Shown: one piece after another, positions 11,517 to 22,827 of the stretch
How the letters are laid out: every line of letters begins with the position of its first letter
How positions within the stretch are numbered: position 1 is the stretch's first letter
Assembly (NCBI GenBank): GCA_001600175.1
Contig: BCJC01000002.1
Location: 2,019,111 to 2,083,110 of the forward strand
Length of the DNA: 64,000 nt
Origin: Erythrobasidium yunnanense
Taxonomy: Eukaryota; Basidiomycota; Cystobasidiomycetes; Erythrobasidiales; Erythrobasidiaceae
Direction of reading: 5' to 3'
Made by a program: the position numbers and the translations under genes
Notes under the pieces: model-generated
What the model saw: the letters and a program-made list of their open reading frames with translations, nothing else
Told to the model about the DNA's origin: nothing
Databases searched by the model: none

Positions 11517-12648
11517 ATGGCTGGCTACGGTGCTCCATCCGCTGTCCCAGCTAGCTCTTGGAACAGCCTTGTAGGCGCTCAAGGCTTGAAAGCTGCATGC
11601 GAAGCAGGGCGTCCCGGCAAGTCTGGACGAAAGCCGGTCTTCGGATCATGGATGATGTTTCATGGGTGAAGAAGCTTCTTCCATCACCAACTTCTCGTGT
11701 CTGACGCCTAGGACAGAGCTGGCCTGGCACGGATCATCGCTAGCAACTTTGGTTATGAGGTTGCGCTACCATGAAGATCTACGCCTAAACTGAGCTGACG
11801 CCATCACAGTGGATCCTTGTCGATATGGAGCATGGCGCTATTGGTGATTCTGAAATGCACGCGATGCTTCCATCCATAATTGGAGCCGGTGTCTCTCCGA
11901 TCGTTCGTGTTCCTGCGCCTGAGAATACTTTCGTCAAACGTGCTCTCGATGCTGGTGCTCACGGTCTTATGTTTCCTATGATTGAAACGAAGGCAAGCGG
12001 AATTCTGCTGTCTTTACCGAAGTAAGCGAGCTGACGACCAGTACCTCAATATAGGAACAAGCGCAAGCCGTCGTGAGGATGTGCAAGTTCCCACCTACTG
12101 GTATTCGAGGCGTCGGCTCGCCATTCGCGCCAGCTCTCTTCGGAAAGACGGTTACTGGGTATCAAGATGTAGCAAATGATGCTACGCTTGTCATAGTGCA
12201 GATAGAAACTGTCTTGGGCATCAAGAATGCATCCGAGATTGCGTCTGTGCCAGGTATAGGTAAGGCAGAACCGTCTCCTGCCCAGTCTGACCCGTGCTGA
12301 ATATGAGGCCAGATATGCTCTTCATCGGACCAAACGACCTAGCATGCTCAATGGGCAACGGCTCAAAGAATCATTTGGACGTCCCGGAAGCGCAAGAAGC
12401 TATCGAGCAGATCCGACAAGCAGCCGAGAACGCAGACAAGCTAGCTGGAATATGGTGCACGACCGCTGAGCAGGCTGGCGCACGATTTAAGCAGGGCTTC
12501 CAGCTGATGAACGTCGGTGCCGATATCGTCGCCATCGGTTCCTGGAGTAAGTCTAGAGTTGGCTTCTACCCTGTCCAAGGCAGCTGATATCACCCTGCGT
12601 GCAGTGTCTTCAGAGCTCGCGAAAGCGAACGAGTTGGCTTTGCAATAG
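11517..12648 (+). CDS. HpcH/HpaI-family aldolase
   Basis: Six exons: 11517-11665, 11717-11759, 11810-11992, 12055-12259, 12313-12546, 12605-12648; 285 residues. The family (class II, metal-dependent) cleaves 2-keto-3-deoxy or 4-hydroxy-2-oxo acids to pyruvate or oxaloacetate plus an aldehyde. Family blocks are present in order: FGSWMMFHG, WILVDMEHGAIGD (metal/catalytic region), PIVRVPAPENTFVKRALDAGAHGLMFPMIET, TGIRGVGSPFA, IVQIETVLGIKN, PGIDMLFIGPNDLACSMG and the C-terminal ADIVAIGSW. Intron 3 (11993-12054) is GC-AG: its donor is GCAAGC, and no GT donor keeps the frame. The physiological substrate is unknown. It follows KEX1 on the same strand at 139 bases and has normal introns, so if it was once gained from bacteria the event is old. 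Confidence 0.9.
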
Positions 12649-12701
12649 ACTTGAGTATGCCACTAGACGAGCCCTGACTAGAACTAAGTACAGTAGGAAG
12701 C

Positions 12702-13855
12702 CTATATAGTAAGGCCAGCTGCCTGCGCTACCGACAGCAGGATGTTCCGGCCAGCTAGCCTGCTTTTCAAGTCCGATTCTAACTTCCCCATGTCATCCTT
12801 CGTTACCCTCTTGCCAGCAGACAAGCGTAGTACGCGCAGGCGTCTGATCAAGCTATCCCGAGCTAGCGCATCTGTCAAGGCGTTTACTGATCCATTGATC
12901 TCCAAGACAAGCTTTTCTGGACATACGTTCGAGCGTAGTAGCAGCTTGTCAACGACGCTTGCATCGATATTCTTGATTGTCAAAGTTGCTAAGTCTCTCG
13001 GTTCCCGATCTTTTGGTACGATATCGCCCTTGAGGCTATGATTGAAGGCCCACATCCCATCCAGTACCAGCTCTGAGCAGTTAGGTGCATGTTCTAGCAA
13101 CTGATGGATATCCCAGCATATGGCTTGATTCCGTAGCTGGAGTCGCTGTAGATTTGGGACGGTACTGGTGAGGAGGTATGGCGTAGCTGCTTGTGCCACC
13201 TCGATAGTCAAGGATTCCAATTGATCGCACTCTACAAGAACCTCGCCAACTAAATCGACTTTCCGGCTGTAGGCTTCGACTCTTTGAAGGAACATGTCTG
13301 CTGGAAGATCTGTGTACCAGAGAGGATAGGGTGCGGCCGCTGCATAGTCGGCAACGTGAAGGAGTCGCACATGCTTCGAAATGTCACTAGCTTTGCAAAG
13401 CGAAGCGAAATGTCGGAGAGGTCCGCTGAGAACAGAGACGTCCAGCTTGCAATTGGCAAATATGGCCTCGTTGACGATTGGAAGGATAGAGGTATGAACA
13501 AGACGGAGGTGCAGGATAGCGTGACGTCGCTTTGACCATATCTCAGTTGAAGGCGCGATATGCTCTAGTATGAGCAGGAGAATGTCATCTGGCAGCTTGA
13601 GCAGTGATGGTCTGATGATGTTGATGCAGAGATTCAGCTATTGCCCAAGATGCTCTGAGAGCCTGTCCCCTACGCCTCTTTGCTCATGCGGTAATTGCGA
13701 GTATTTGCACCTGATGTTGGCATTTCTGGCTTCGGGCTGATAACAAGAGCAGCTGACAGGTTCATGATCAATAAAGATGAACTCTTGCGGCGGTAAGAAG
13801 CAAGAGACGTGTCGAATGGGGGAACAATCATGTCGTGGGAAGGGGCCTCTTCCAT
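12702..13855 (-). CDS. F-box protein with leucine-rich C-terminal region
   Basis: Two exons: 13855-13674 and 13611-12702; 363 residues. An F-box core LKLPDDILLLILEHI lies around residues 63-80, so the protein probably links a target to Skp1-Cullin1 ubiquitin ligase. The rest is rich in evenly spaced leucines and valines (LESLTIEVAQ, LQRLQLRNQ, CSELVLDGMW, LATLTIKNID, LRVLRLSAGK), as in the degenerate leucine-rich repeats of fungal F-box proteins. The second exon alone has no usable ATG; splicing over a 62-base intron (GTAGGG...CATCATCAG) joins it in frame to an exon that starts at ATG 13855. No target can be inferred. It diverges from EMC10 across about 140 bases. Confidence 0.72.
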
Positions 13856-13996
13856 ACGGAGGTCGAGCCTGTCTACCGGATCGCAGAAGACGGTCTTCCG
13901 ACACTTGTGGATTGTTTGGTCTCGGCGTTTATCGTATCTTTGTCTTCGCGGACTTGGACTGCATGGCTTCGACCGTTTCCCACCGCAGCATCTGGC

Positions 13997-14957
13997 ATGC
14001 TGCTTCAGGGCCTCTTAGCGGCTCTGTTTGTGTGCTATGTCACTGCGCTCAGCCCTATAGGCCATCAAACGGTGCGAAAGTCTCATCTACTCCCAAAGTT
14101 GCGTCCTGCTGAGTTGCGCGAACAGGCGGAACCATCTTCGAGGCCGCCTCTAACGCTCTGGCATCGCATAGCCAGGTATTCAGTAGATCCAGAGAACCAG
14201 CCAGCATGGTGGAGACGCGGTGTCGTCGCTTTCAACGGTGATCTGGCAACGTTCGAAGAGTACCATCAAGCCTGGAACTCGCTGGCGGCCGAGGGCGATG
14301 TCTATCAGATTGGCTACTCGTTCCAAGAGCAGAGAGGCAATGTGATGCCAAAGATAACGAGCTTCGTGAGCGTGAACAAGGTGCGTCCGGTCAAGGTGTT
14401 TCCGCAAGAGCAAGAAAGCTGATGTCTCGTCGGTCCAAGTGCCATCTACATACGCTGTCAAGTAGCCCTCTGCAAGAGGTCATCACCATAAACATGCATT
14501 CTCCCGCTTCGAAACACCCAGTCCACCTCGCCTACAGCGTCCCTTCGACAGATCTCCATCGATGCCAATCTGGCCAGCGCGCGTCGTCCTTCAACACAAC
14601 AGTACAGATAGCATATTCAGACTCGCCGGAAGGGTAGGCTACTTCGTATATCAGTCCTGAGAAGAGGCTAAAGTATCTGGACAGCCCGATCCTTCCCAAG
14701 CCTATAGTCGTCCATTACGAGGCGGACGGCAGTGTGAAAGCGCCAGAGCCAGAGAAGAGGTGTGTGTATGTCTATCGTCGCTTTTAGCTTGACCGCTAAT
14801 TTGATAATGGCAGCTTCATCCAAAAGTACGCCGCGCCCATCGGATCCTGCGGACCGTCTAACTGATCTTCCTGCATTTTCTCAGATACTGGATGTATATG
14901 GTACCGGTGTTATTGTTGTTGTTGACTGCTGGCGGAGGTGACGAGGGTCGACGGTAA
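13997..14957 (+). CDS. EMC10: ER membrane protein complex subunit 10 (EMC10)
   Basis: Five exons: 13997-14380, 14440-14633, 14685-14759, 14814-14825, 14885-14957; 245 residues. EMC10 is the luminal/one-pass subunit of the ER membrane complex, an insertase for transmembrane proteins. Seen: N-terminal signal peptide MLLQGLLAALFVCYVTALS, a luminal beta-rich region with DVYQIGYSF and LQEVITINMHS, FNTTVQI, then PILPKPIVV, EPEKSFIQKYWMY, a C-terminal transmembrane helix (MVPVLLLLLTAGG) and a short acidic tail. The EKSFIQKYW-Y motif just before the last helix is the family hallmark. Exon 4 is only 12 bases. The gene is scattered over three frames and is easy to miss. The family is recognised mainly from the C-terminal half, while the N-terminal half is more divergent. 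Confidence 0.87.
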
Positions 14958-15256
14958 CATCGCATTGCAAGGCCGGAGACTGCATTTTGTCCTCTGTTCA
15001 AACAGCCATTACGCGATGCAGCAGGCATAAAGCTGATACTAGGCACGATTTGGTGCTGAGAGCACTACTTATCGAAGTTCTTGTCGCGTAAAGCGCACTC
15101 AGTGGCTCAAGGAGGCTGACGGCCGTGGACTCCGCTGGCCGACCGTGGACAGACGCTTATCACAGGACCGAAGAAAGCAAATCACAAAACTCAGTCAAAG
15201 CTCAAGCCGTCCTTTCCTTTCCTCTATCTTTACTCTAGCACTCATCTCATCAAACA

Positions 15257-16891
15257 ATGGTCGCTGCAAACGATTTCAAACAGCTCAACATTGCGATCTG
15301 CGGAGCCGGTATCTCGGGACTGGCAGCAGCGATAGCACTTCGTCGGGAAGGTAGAGATATCTCATTCTACTTGAGACATACGCCGCATGCAAACTGACTC
15401 CCTTGTTTCCAGGCCACCAGGTCGATGTTTACGAGCGGTATGACTTTGCCGGTGAAGTCGGTGCTTCGATCTCATGCGCCATGAACGGAACACAATGGCT
15501 TGAACACTGGAAGGTATGCAGCATTGCGCATACGACGTCTCAAACAATCGAACTGACAGCCTTGGCAGGTGCCTGTCGCGGAGATGCGGCCTGTCATTCT
15601 GGAGACTCTGTGTATGCACGACGTGGGTCGCGGGTCACTCATGACGCGACGACGCTCTTTACTGATCTAGTGCATGCTAGTGGGAGACCGGCAAGCCAAT
15701 CAACGAATATTCTCTGCACGACTACAAGGACAAATGGGGCTACGTGTACAATATGTTCCACAGACAGTGCGTGCACAAGTCTCTTGAAAGGATGGCTGTG
15801 TTTCTGACGTGTTTCGCTCGTTCAGGGATATGCACGACATCCTCCTGAAGACCGCTCTAAGCGCCGACGGTGAAGGACCTCCCGCTCGCATGCATGTCAA
15901 CCACCGCGTCAAGTCTATCGACCATGAGAACGCAATCGTTATTTTTGAAGGCGGCAAGAGCGTGCAAGCAGACATGATCATCGGGTCTGACGGAATCAGA
16001 TCTGCTGTCCGTCCAGCCATCGGTATCGAGTGGGTTATCATATACGACTCATAGCATTCTCGATTGCTGACAGAGAGTGTCCACAGAGCGGATATCACTC
16101 CTGCACCTCTAGCTGCCTATCGCTGCAATATCTACGCAAAGACTGTTGACGACCTAGGGCTTGAGAACCTGACAGCATCTAACGGTATCGACTACTGGGG
16201 CGGATTTAAGGACGGAGATCGAAGCCAGTACTTCAAAATTGTCCTTTCCGGGTGCCGATCTGGCGAGATCCTCTCCTTTTACCTCTTCATGCCTCAAGAA
16301 CTGTCACCTCAGCGAAGTGAAGGTTTTAGATTCGAGGAGGTGCCTATCGAAGAGTTGACCATCCCCTACCACGATCTCGACAAGCGAGTTGTCGATCTCA
16401 TCGCAAACTCCTTCGATAGAATGCCATGGAGACTATACCTGCACAAGGAGTACCCATACTGGAGCAAAGGCAAGGTCACGCTCAGTGGAGATGCCGCGCA
16501 CCCCATGTTGCCAAATCAGAGTCAAGGAGCGGTGCAAGCACTGGAAGATGCCGCTGCACTCGGTATTATCTTCAGCAAGAAGTACGGCTACACAAACGAT
16601 ATCGCATCCGGTCTTCGGCTGTACGAGCACATCCGCAAGCCGAGAGCGACCAGAGTTCAGGAGGCATCGATCCGTGCAACTGAAGACATTAACGAGCGCA
16701 TCGGTTTCTCAAGCACGCCATATTCTCAGACAAAGCATGCCAACACCGGTGTCTTAACTATCGACGAGATGAACCTCGTAAGTACTATCCTACATTTTGC
16801 CTGCAGACTCTTTTGACTAACACATCCTGGACAGTACAATATGAACGACCACATCGCGGACAATGCAAGTGACTACCCTGTTGCAGCATAG
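15257..16891 (+). CDS. FAD-dependent monooxygenase, salicylate-hydroxylase-like
   Basis: Seven exons: 15257-15350, 15413-15513, 15569-15622, 15681-15766, 15826-16029, 16087-16777, 16835-16891; 428 residues, normal for group A flavoprotein hydroxylases. Seen: N-terminal Rossmann motif ICGAGISGLAAAIAL with the E of VDVYER about 30 residues later, the DG motif IIGSDGIRSAVR, and the second FAD motif LSGDAAHPMLPNQSQG followed by ALEDAAALG. Such enzymes use NAD(P)H and O2 to hydroxylate an aromatic ring; salicylate is the usual annotation, but the true substrate cannot be read from sequence. The last intron leaves 18 residues in the final exon. It has no signal peptide, so it is cytosolic. No partner of an aromatic degradation cluster lies beside it. 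It is convergent with the Iml2-like gene. Confidence 0.92.
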
Positions 16892-17012
16892 ACGAGACTA
16901 GCATAGATATGTAGCTGTATAGTCTCCTGGTATATGTGCTGTGTTACGTCAAGGGTAGTGTGTATTGTTGTACAAAAGACCGAGGCAGTGACTCGTTCAG
17001 TCAGTATTGCAA

Positions 17013-20000
17013 TCATTCCTTCATCTGAGCTTTCAAGAGATCCACTGTTTAGAAGTGTTAGCTGAGGTCTCGCGCTCCACGGACTCAGCTTGTTCACTTA
17101 CTCGAAGCGTTCGCTCGAAGGATGACCACATTCTGCATACTGGCTTTGCCTTTACCTTTCGTCGGTCCAAGCTGGACTCTGTTCTCAAGAACGGTACTCA
17201 GATGCTCTTTGGCCTCCGCATATCGCGATGGCCCTAGCTTCATCAAGAAACGCCCATACTCGAAGTGCGCAAACCAGGCTATGTGATGGTCTAGCTCATG
17301 CTTCGTAGAGTTTGCAATGACTTGTTCGAAAGACTGGAGAAATGGCGTTAGCTTGGAAGTTAGCAGTATCTGAGTGAACCTACCGATGCAATCTCTTTAT
17401 CGCCGTCCGCTTGAAACATGGGGGACTCGGCAAGATCCAGCTTGACATGGTCCTCTGGCCGCACGATCAAATGTATAACGACCGCTCGAAGGAAGTGCGC
17501 CAAGCAGAAATCTGATTTGCAGATTAGCTCGATCTGCGCCGTCATAGTATAAGAAGTGCATACCGTCCCAGTAGCCCTCAAATATAGTCTGTCCTCCATC
17601 GCTACGCTTGTGCAGGTCTGCGAGAAGATCGTCGACTTGCTTCAAGTGCTTGCCGCAGAGGGCAGACCGAGGCGCCAGATTCAGGCCATTCAGCATGTAA
17701 GCAAGTTCTAAGCCTGCTAGAGCCAGTCTGTCGTTCTGAGCCAGATACTTCCGGCTCTTGCGCGCAACGTATTTCTGCGGGGATTTGGTAAGCATGGCTT
17801 TGATTGAGCTGGCAGTGTGGGCCCTTACCTCGAATGGTAACGATTTTCCAGCTATCTTCTGCATATGCCCAGGTATACTAGACATGATCGTCCGAACCCT
17901 CAACCGGTCTTGGGCGATTTCGTCTTCCGTCCGTTTCGCCAGGAAATCAGGATCTTGCAGCGACTCATATAGCGTTGCTGCTGTGCCATATGCATAAGAC
18001 GCCTTGGACCAGTTCGACTCCTTCTCGAGAATACTTAAGCATTTGTATGCGGAAGGATAGTCCGCCAAGGACAGGTATGTGAGGGACATGTCTGCGACCA
18101 GATGATCAGTACACATGCCTCATGAGTACAAATGGACAACCTTACCCCAGTGACAAATATGCTGTATCTGTACATATTCTTTTTGCGAGTCGATCGCTTT
18201 CCTATACATGGGTTACTCAGTTTTCATGGTAGGGGCGGCGGAGGCGAACTCACTGATACTGTATAATCGCCTTAGGTCCAAGAGTCTGCGTGGAGTACAA
18301 TCGGCCAGAGAAGTACAAGAAGAAAGCTCCTTGAGGGTATCTTTTCAAGTTATAATGCAAGATCTTGTCAGCAAGATCGATATCTACGTCCGAGACAGGA
18401 ATGACGCTAGATATAATAAGGTGATACACCAGCAGAGTCAGATCGCACACCTGCAAAAGGCCGTTCATGAGCTTTCCGGGATTTCGGACGAACGGAACGT
18501 CACGCACGCAACGCCGAAGGCCTTCATTGCCAGGTCCTTCTTTCACTGTGGGTTCGTATTGGCTAGGAACCCAGCCTCCCGCACTCATGAGCAGGTTTAG
18601 AGCGTCTTGGCGTTTTCCAGTAAACCCGAAGATTTCCATGACTTTCGTCGCTTGACTTGGCAGTAGCGAGAAGACAAGTGATATGTTGCCATTTCCGAAG
18701 TTCACGCCGGAACGGAAGTCCAGGTCGAGCGAAGGGTCATATTTGTTGGGATGCTTTTCGTCGGTAATCGCGATGTATTTGGACAGTGTCCTGTATATAG
18801 TGTAGGCGGTCCGCATGTTCAAAGCCCTGACAAAGAACAGAACCATCAGCTGTATGTCGTGCCAGCAGTGAGATTGTGCTTACTCTCGGAGGAAAGCAAG
18901 GAAGTCGCCTGCATATATCAGGCCAACGACGGCCTTTCTGTGCATAACGACATGTCAATAGAGATTTCAACATTGATTCTCAACGATGCTCACAGTAACA
19001 AGCACTCTGCATACGCCAGCTCGGCGTGCCGCTGTTCTATTGTCATTCTTTGCGCGCCTTCGACAGTCAGACTGGTACCGCGAGTGAAGCCACCAAGCCC
19101 GCCCGATATCTTCTCGGACCAGCTCAGCGCCTTCTGTCCAGGGTATACCTTGTTCTTCTCCTTAGTAGCCAGCTCCAGTGTACCCTTGCAGAGTTCGATC
19201 GCATGGCTGAGATCGGCTGGCTCGAAAGTCATGAGCGACTTCATTGAGGTGATGAGCGAGTGACCTAGAGAATAGTACAATCGATCCTTCTGATGGCGGG
19301 CTAGAATGCTTTCGGCGTCCTTCATCCGCGAATTGAGGAAGAGGGACACAGCGATCCAAATCTGCCGTATATCTGCTTGAAGAGGCGTGTCCGCAGGATT
19401 CTCTTTGGCGTGCTGGAGAAGCATAGGAGGGAATGGTATTGGCTGATCTGTTCCTTTGCTGTGTGTCTGGGGCTGAGCTTGTCGTACTGGATCGGCAGGC
19501 TGCTTCTTGATATTGGGTATATCCTCATCGTCATCATCTACTGTATCGAAGAACTCGTCCGAACTAGAGCTGTCGACATCCTTCGGCGATGCGAGCGATA
19601 CTGCCGGTACGACATGCAGCGGACTTGAAGTAAAGGGACTTCCAGGATTCAGGTCTTGTGTATCAAGAGCTAGCTTTGAAACCCCACGGGTGACATTGCT
19701 TTCTATGCCGGACCTTGTCGTCGATGGTTCGGATATCGATAGGTCCGCGAACGATGAGGCCGTAGTAGAGGGAGATCCCTCGTAGCTAGTCAAGCGTCTT
19801 GAGGCAGGCTGCCTCTTCTCTTGTCCGAAAGAAGCGAGTAGATCGCCTGACTTCACGGATTGACCAGTTCTGACGAATGCCGAAAGTCAGATGGATTGGT
19901 TCGCAAGGTCAGCAGATTGCGAGGTCATGCGCACAGAGAAGCGGTAGATGCATTCTTGACAGAGAACATGGAAGCCGAACGACTGGTCTTGAGCGTATTG

Positions 20001-20122
20001 GGCCGCCCATTGTTGCTTATGCTGCTAGAGGTCGAGCTCGCAAGGCCTGGTTCATGGCTTTCTGCGTCGTCCTTGCTACGCTGCGACAATGCAGATATCC
20101 TTCTCTTGAATGCGAACGGCAT
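17013..20122 (-). CDS. IML2: Iml2/TTC39-family protein (DUF3808)
   Basis: Ten exons: 20122-19935, 19869-18994, 18937-18884, 18826-18254, 18201-18146, 18091-17829, 17774-17564, 17511-17384, 17333-17102, 17044-17013; 870 residues. Yeast Iml2 takes part in clearing protein inclusions with lipid droplets; TTC39 proteins carry TPR-like helices. After a Ser/Asp-rich N-terminal 190 residues comes the helical domain with family blocks GFTRGTSLTVEGAQRM, ADIRQIWIAVSLFLNS, GVNFGNGNISLVFSLLPS, RVPFVRN-like and FLYFSGRLYS. All ten phases fit. The intron at 17828-17775 is 54 bases with no stop in frame, so retained transcripts would give an 18-residue insertion between FE and KYVARKSRKYL. Confidence in the family is high and in the specific function moderate. 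Confidence 0.9.
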
Positions 20123-20286
20123 TCCGATACATTAGTCAGTCAGCCAGAGGTCAGGCGTAATGATGCAGAATCACGATAGCCGGACCAAAGCAATCGAAAG
20201 ATCAGACAAAGGGTTGATGCTATGATATACTCCAACATTATGACCGCCGATAACGAGGAAACTGCGATACAGGTCAAGCTCGGGCA

Positions 20287-21841
20287 TTACCACGCCGTCA
20301 CATCCGCTTCTGCTTCTCCGAACAACGAGTCCTTCTTTACTTGGAATTTATCCTTCACCTCTCCCTCATCTTCCACTACGTCTTCTCCCAGCAAAGGCTC
20401 TGCCGAGTATATCTCTGGCAACCGTTCGGCAAGATGCTCCAGTATATGCTTGTTTATCTGCTCGAATTCCAGCAAGAAGCCATCGTGACCTTCCGGCGAC
20501 TCTACAATGACTAGACGTGCTTGCGGCAGGGCGGCTATCATCGCTCGTTGCTCATCCAGCGTGAAAAGAGCGTCTGATGAGATCGCAAGGACTAATGTAT
20601 GCGGTGGTGCGTTATTGAGTGGATGATACGAGTTCGCATCAAGCCCTTCAGGCGGACTTCGACCTCTGAAGACATCGTGCGAATCCATCTTGCGGGTGAT
20701 GCTGATATAGCAATTGGCATCGAAGCGGGAAACAAACTTCTCGCCTTGGTACCGAAGGTACGATTGTGCAGAATAGACCAAAGGCCGTTTCGAAGCTCCT
20801 GTTGTAGGTTCTCTAGGCGATGAAAGAGGAGGCACTGCTGCCGCTGCTGGCGGCAAGTCTGAAGGATTGGGAATCGCTGAGGATAGCGAACTTGAAGAGT
20901 CTTTCCGCCGAGAAAAGCCTGAAGCCTTGTAGCCATCATTGTGCGCTTCTCTCGCTCTATCTGCAGGCGTCGATGTGCCAGAGCCATTCGTGTGTACTGG
21001 GCTCGCCTGCCGGCTCTCCATTTCTCTACGCCCAAATCGGCTTTCGAAGCTATCTCTACTTCTGTATGTCAGGAGCGCAGCCATTCTAGCTGCCGATAAG
21101 CCAGATACCGGTGGCTTGTCATCTGGGTAGTATCCTTCGTCATAGTTCGGATCCGAGTATATGGCCTGCCGCTGCGCTTCTCCCCAAGATATGCCCCACG
21201 CTGAATGATGCGCTGATGTAGCCATAGGAATTATGTTTCTGACGTATTGATGGCTGAATAGCATAGACCATTCGAGAACTTGCATGCCGCCCATTGATCC
21301 TCCTATAACGACAGCGATAGACTCGACGCCCAGGTAGTCCAGAATAATCTTGTGTAGTCGCACATCATCTCGAACTGTAGCTAGAGGAAATTCGGGACCC
21401 CATCGCTGCCCGGTAGCTGGATTGATTGTCACCGGAGAGGAGGAACCATAGGGAGATCCCAGGACATTCGCACAGAAGACAAAGTACCGAGAAGGATCAA
21501 ACGCAAGGCCACGGCCCATCATAGGTCCCCACCTAACGCCAATAGTCAGCACTAAGTCCAAGAAGAGCTTCGGGCTTATCAGCAACTTGCCAGTCTTCGA
21601 CGTCTGCGCTGCCCGTCAGAGCATGGCATATCACCATACAGTTATCTCGTTTCGCGTCGAGCTTCCCCCATGTCTTGTAGGCTACTTGGACATCCTGCAG
21701 CTCGATGCCGCTTTCGAGCGTAAACGAGTCGACAGTAGCGATCTTCTGGGAGGCAATGAGCGACGAGAACTTGTTTGAAGGCGCTGGCTGAGGATGCGCA
21801 ATGGTAGGTTTGGACGTAGAGGCCTCCGGAACTTCAGTCAT
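20287..21841 (-). CDS. MET2: Homoserine O-acetyltransferase
   Basis: Two exons: 21841-21591 and 21532-20287; 498 residues. The enzyme transfers acetyl from acetyl-CoA to homoserine, the committed step to methionine. It has an alpha/beta-hydrolase fold with the nucleophile Ser in VIGGSMGGMQ, Asp in LAISSDALFT and His in ESPEGHDGFL. Other family blocks are VAYKTWGKL, CHALTGSADVEDWWGPMMG and FCANVLGSPYGSSSP. A 100-residue, Ser/Pro-rich insertion (about residues 270-370) interrupts the domain, as in other fungal Met2 proteins. The single intron is GC-AG (donor GCAAGT, 21590-21533): only this junction restores DWWGP; splicing at the nearby GT breaks the frame. Frame upstream of 21841 is open but has no ATG. 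It shares a 100-base divergent promoter with the GNAT gene. Confidence 0.95.
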
Positions 21842-21941
21842 GGCATAGGTGATATCGGTTTCCAGAAAGTCCGCGAGCTGTCGGCTATCGATACCTTGGC
21901 TTTCTGCCAACTTCTCGACATCGTCCCAAAGCTACTTGTAC

Positions 21942-22775
21942 ATGATGGCTAGCAAAGAAGCACCGCAATGGAAGCTCACTGTCGCGCCCTTCGGAAGCCC
22001 TGCTTTCCAGCACGTCCAGGACATTCGCATGACGGTGTAAGCAGAATGTGCTCGCGCTTTGCGATATGATCTGAGGATACATCCACAGCTTTGTACACGA
22101 ACAGAAGTATAGCGAAGAAGAAGGTAAGTTGCTTGCCAGTCTATACATCGCAAGTCTGATAACAGCTACTCTACATTCAGAGATGGATGAATACGAGTAA
22201 GGTGCTCCAACTAGGTACCGCGTCCCCTGCTGACAGTCTTGCGTGGAAAGCCCGGAGTGCTTGCATGTTCTGCTCTTCGAGATCCCGCCTTCAGGTGGTG
22301 AAGCGATACCAGCAGGCACTTGTCGATACTTTCCTCCACCCAAGAACAAGATAGGTCGTGTTGCTGTTATGAAGTCCTCCCGAGGCAAAGGCGCAGGCGG
22401 AATCATGATGAAGGGACTGGAAGCGCTACTGAGAGGCGAATGGGCGGCTGATGAGCCAGAAGTCGCGAGGTTGATGAATGGAAAGGAAGCCGACGAGCTG
22501 AACTGCCATGCCCAAGGTGAGCATAGCCCTTTCTTCGAAGGCTGCTAGCTGATTCTTGCTTTGACAGTGCCCGTAGTACCATTCTACCGAGGACTAGGCT
22601 GGGTGGAGGAAGGGGATATATTCGAGTGCGTCCTTCATAAGTCCATCCGCAATGACTCGCTGACCTGACCTACAGTGAGGATGGAACACCGCACATCGTC
22701 ATGCGAAAACGGTTGCTTTCGGCCGGAAAGGGAAGCGCAGAAACGAAGGTCGCCGAGACCGAGACACAGGCGTGA
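21942..22775 (+). CDS. GNAT-family N-acetyltransferase
   Basis: Six exons: 21942-22036, 22089-22123, 22181-22196, 22251-22516, 22568-22625, 22676-22775; 189 residues. The reading is supported by the family pattern: FVHEQKYSEEEEMDEYD (rebuilt over three exons), HVLLFE, AGTCRYFP, then motif A IGRVAVMKSSRGKGAGGIMM with the acetyl-CoA pyrophosphate loop R-G-K-G-A-G, and the C-terminal block FYRGLGWVEEGDIFDEDG-PHIVMRK. Exon 3 is only 16 bases. It probably acetylates an amine on a small molecule or protein; the substrate is unknown. A 27-residue insertion after motif A is unusual. It is cytosolic, with no signal peptide, and divergent from MET2. Confidence 0.87.
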
Positions 22776-22827
22776 GGCTTAAATCTCGCGCCTCTTGAGG
22801 CCAGCCGCCAATAAGCAGTCTGTCCAG

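Noticed and set aside
11517-12648. Recent horizontal transfer of the HpcH/HpaI aldolase from bacteria
   Set aside because: Five ordinary introns and local base composition argue against recent transfer; an old event cannot be excluded without a tree.
14634-14654. A 21-base GT...AG segment in EMC10 that looked like an ultra-short intron
   Set aside because: A 51-base intron ending at 14684 (GGACAG) keeps the frame and gives the more family-like EGPILPKP, so no ultra-short intron is needed.
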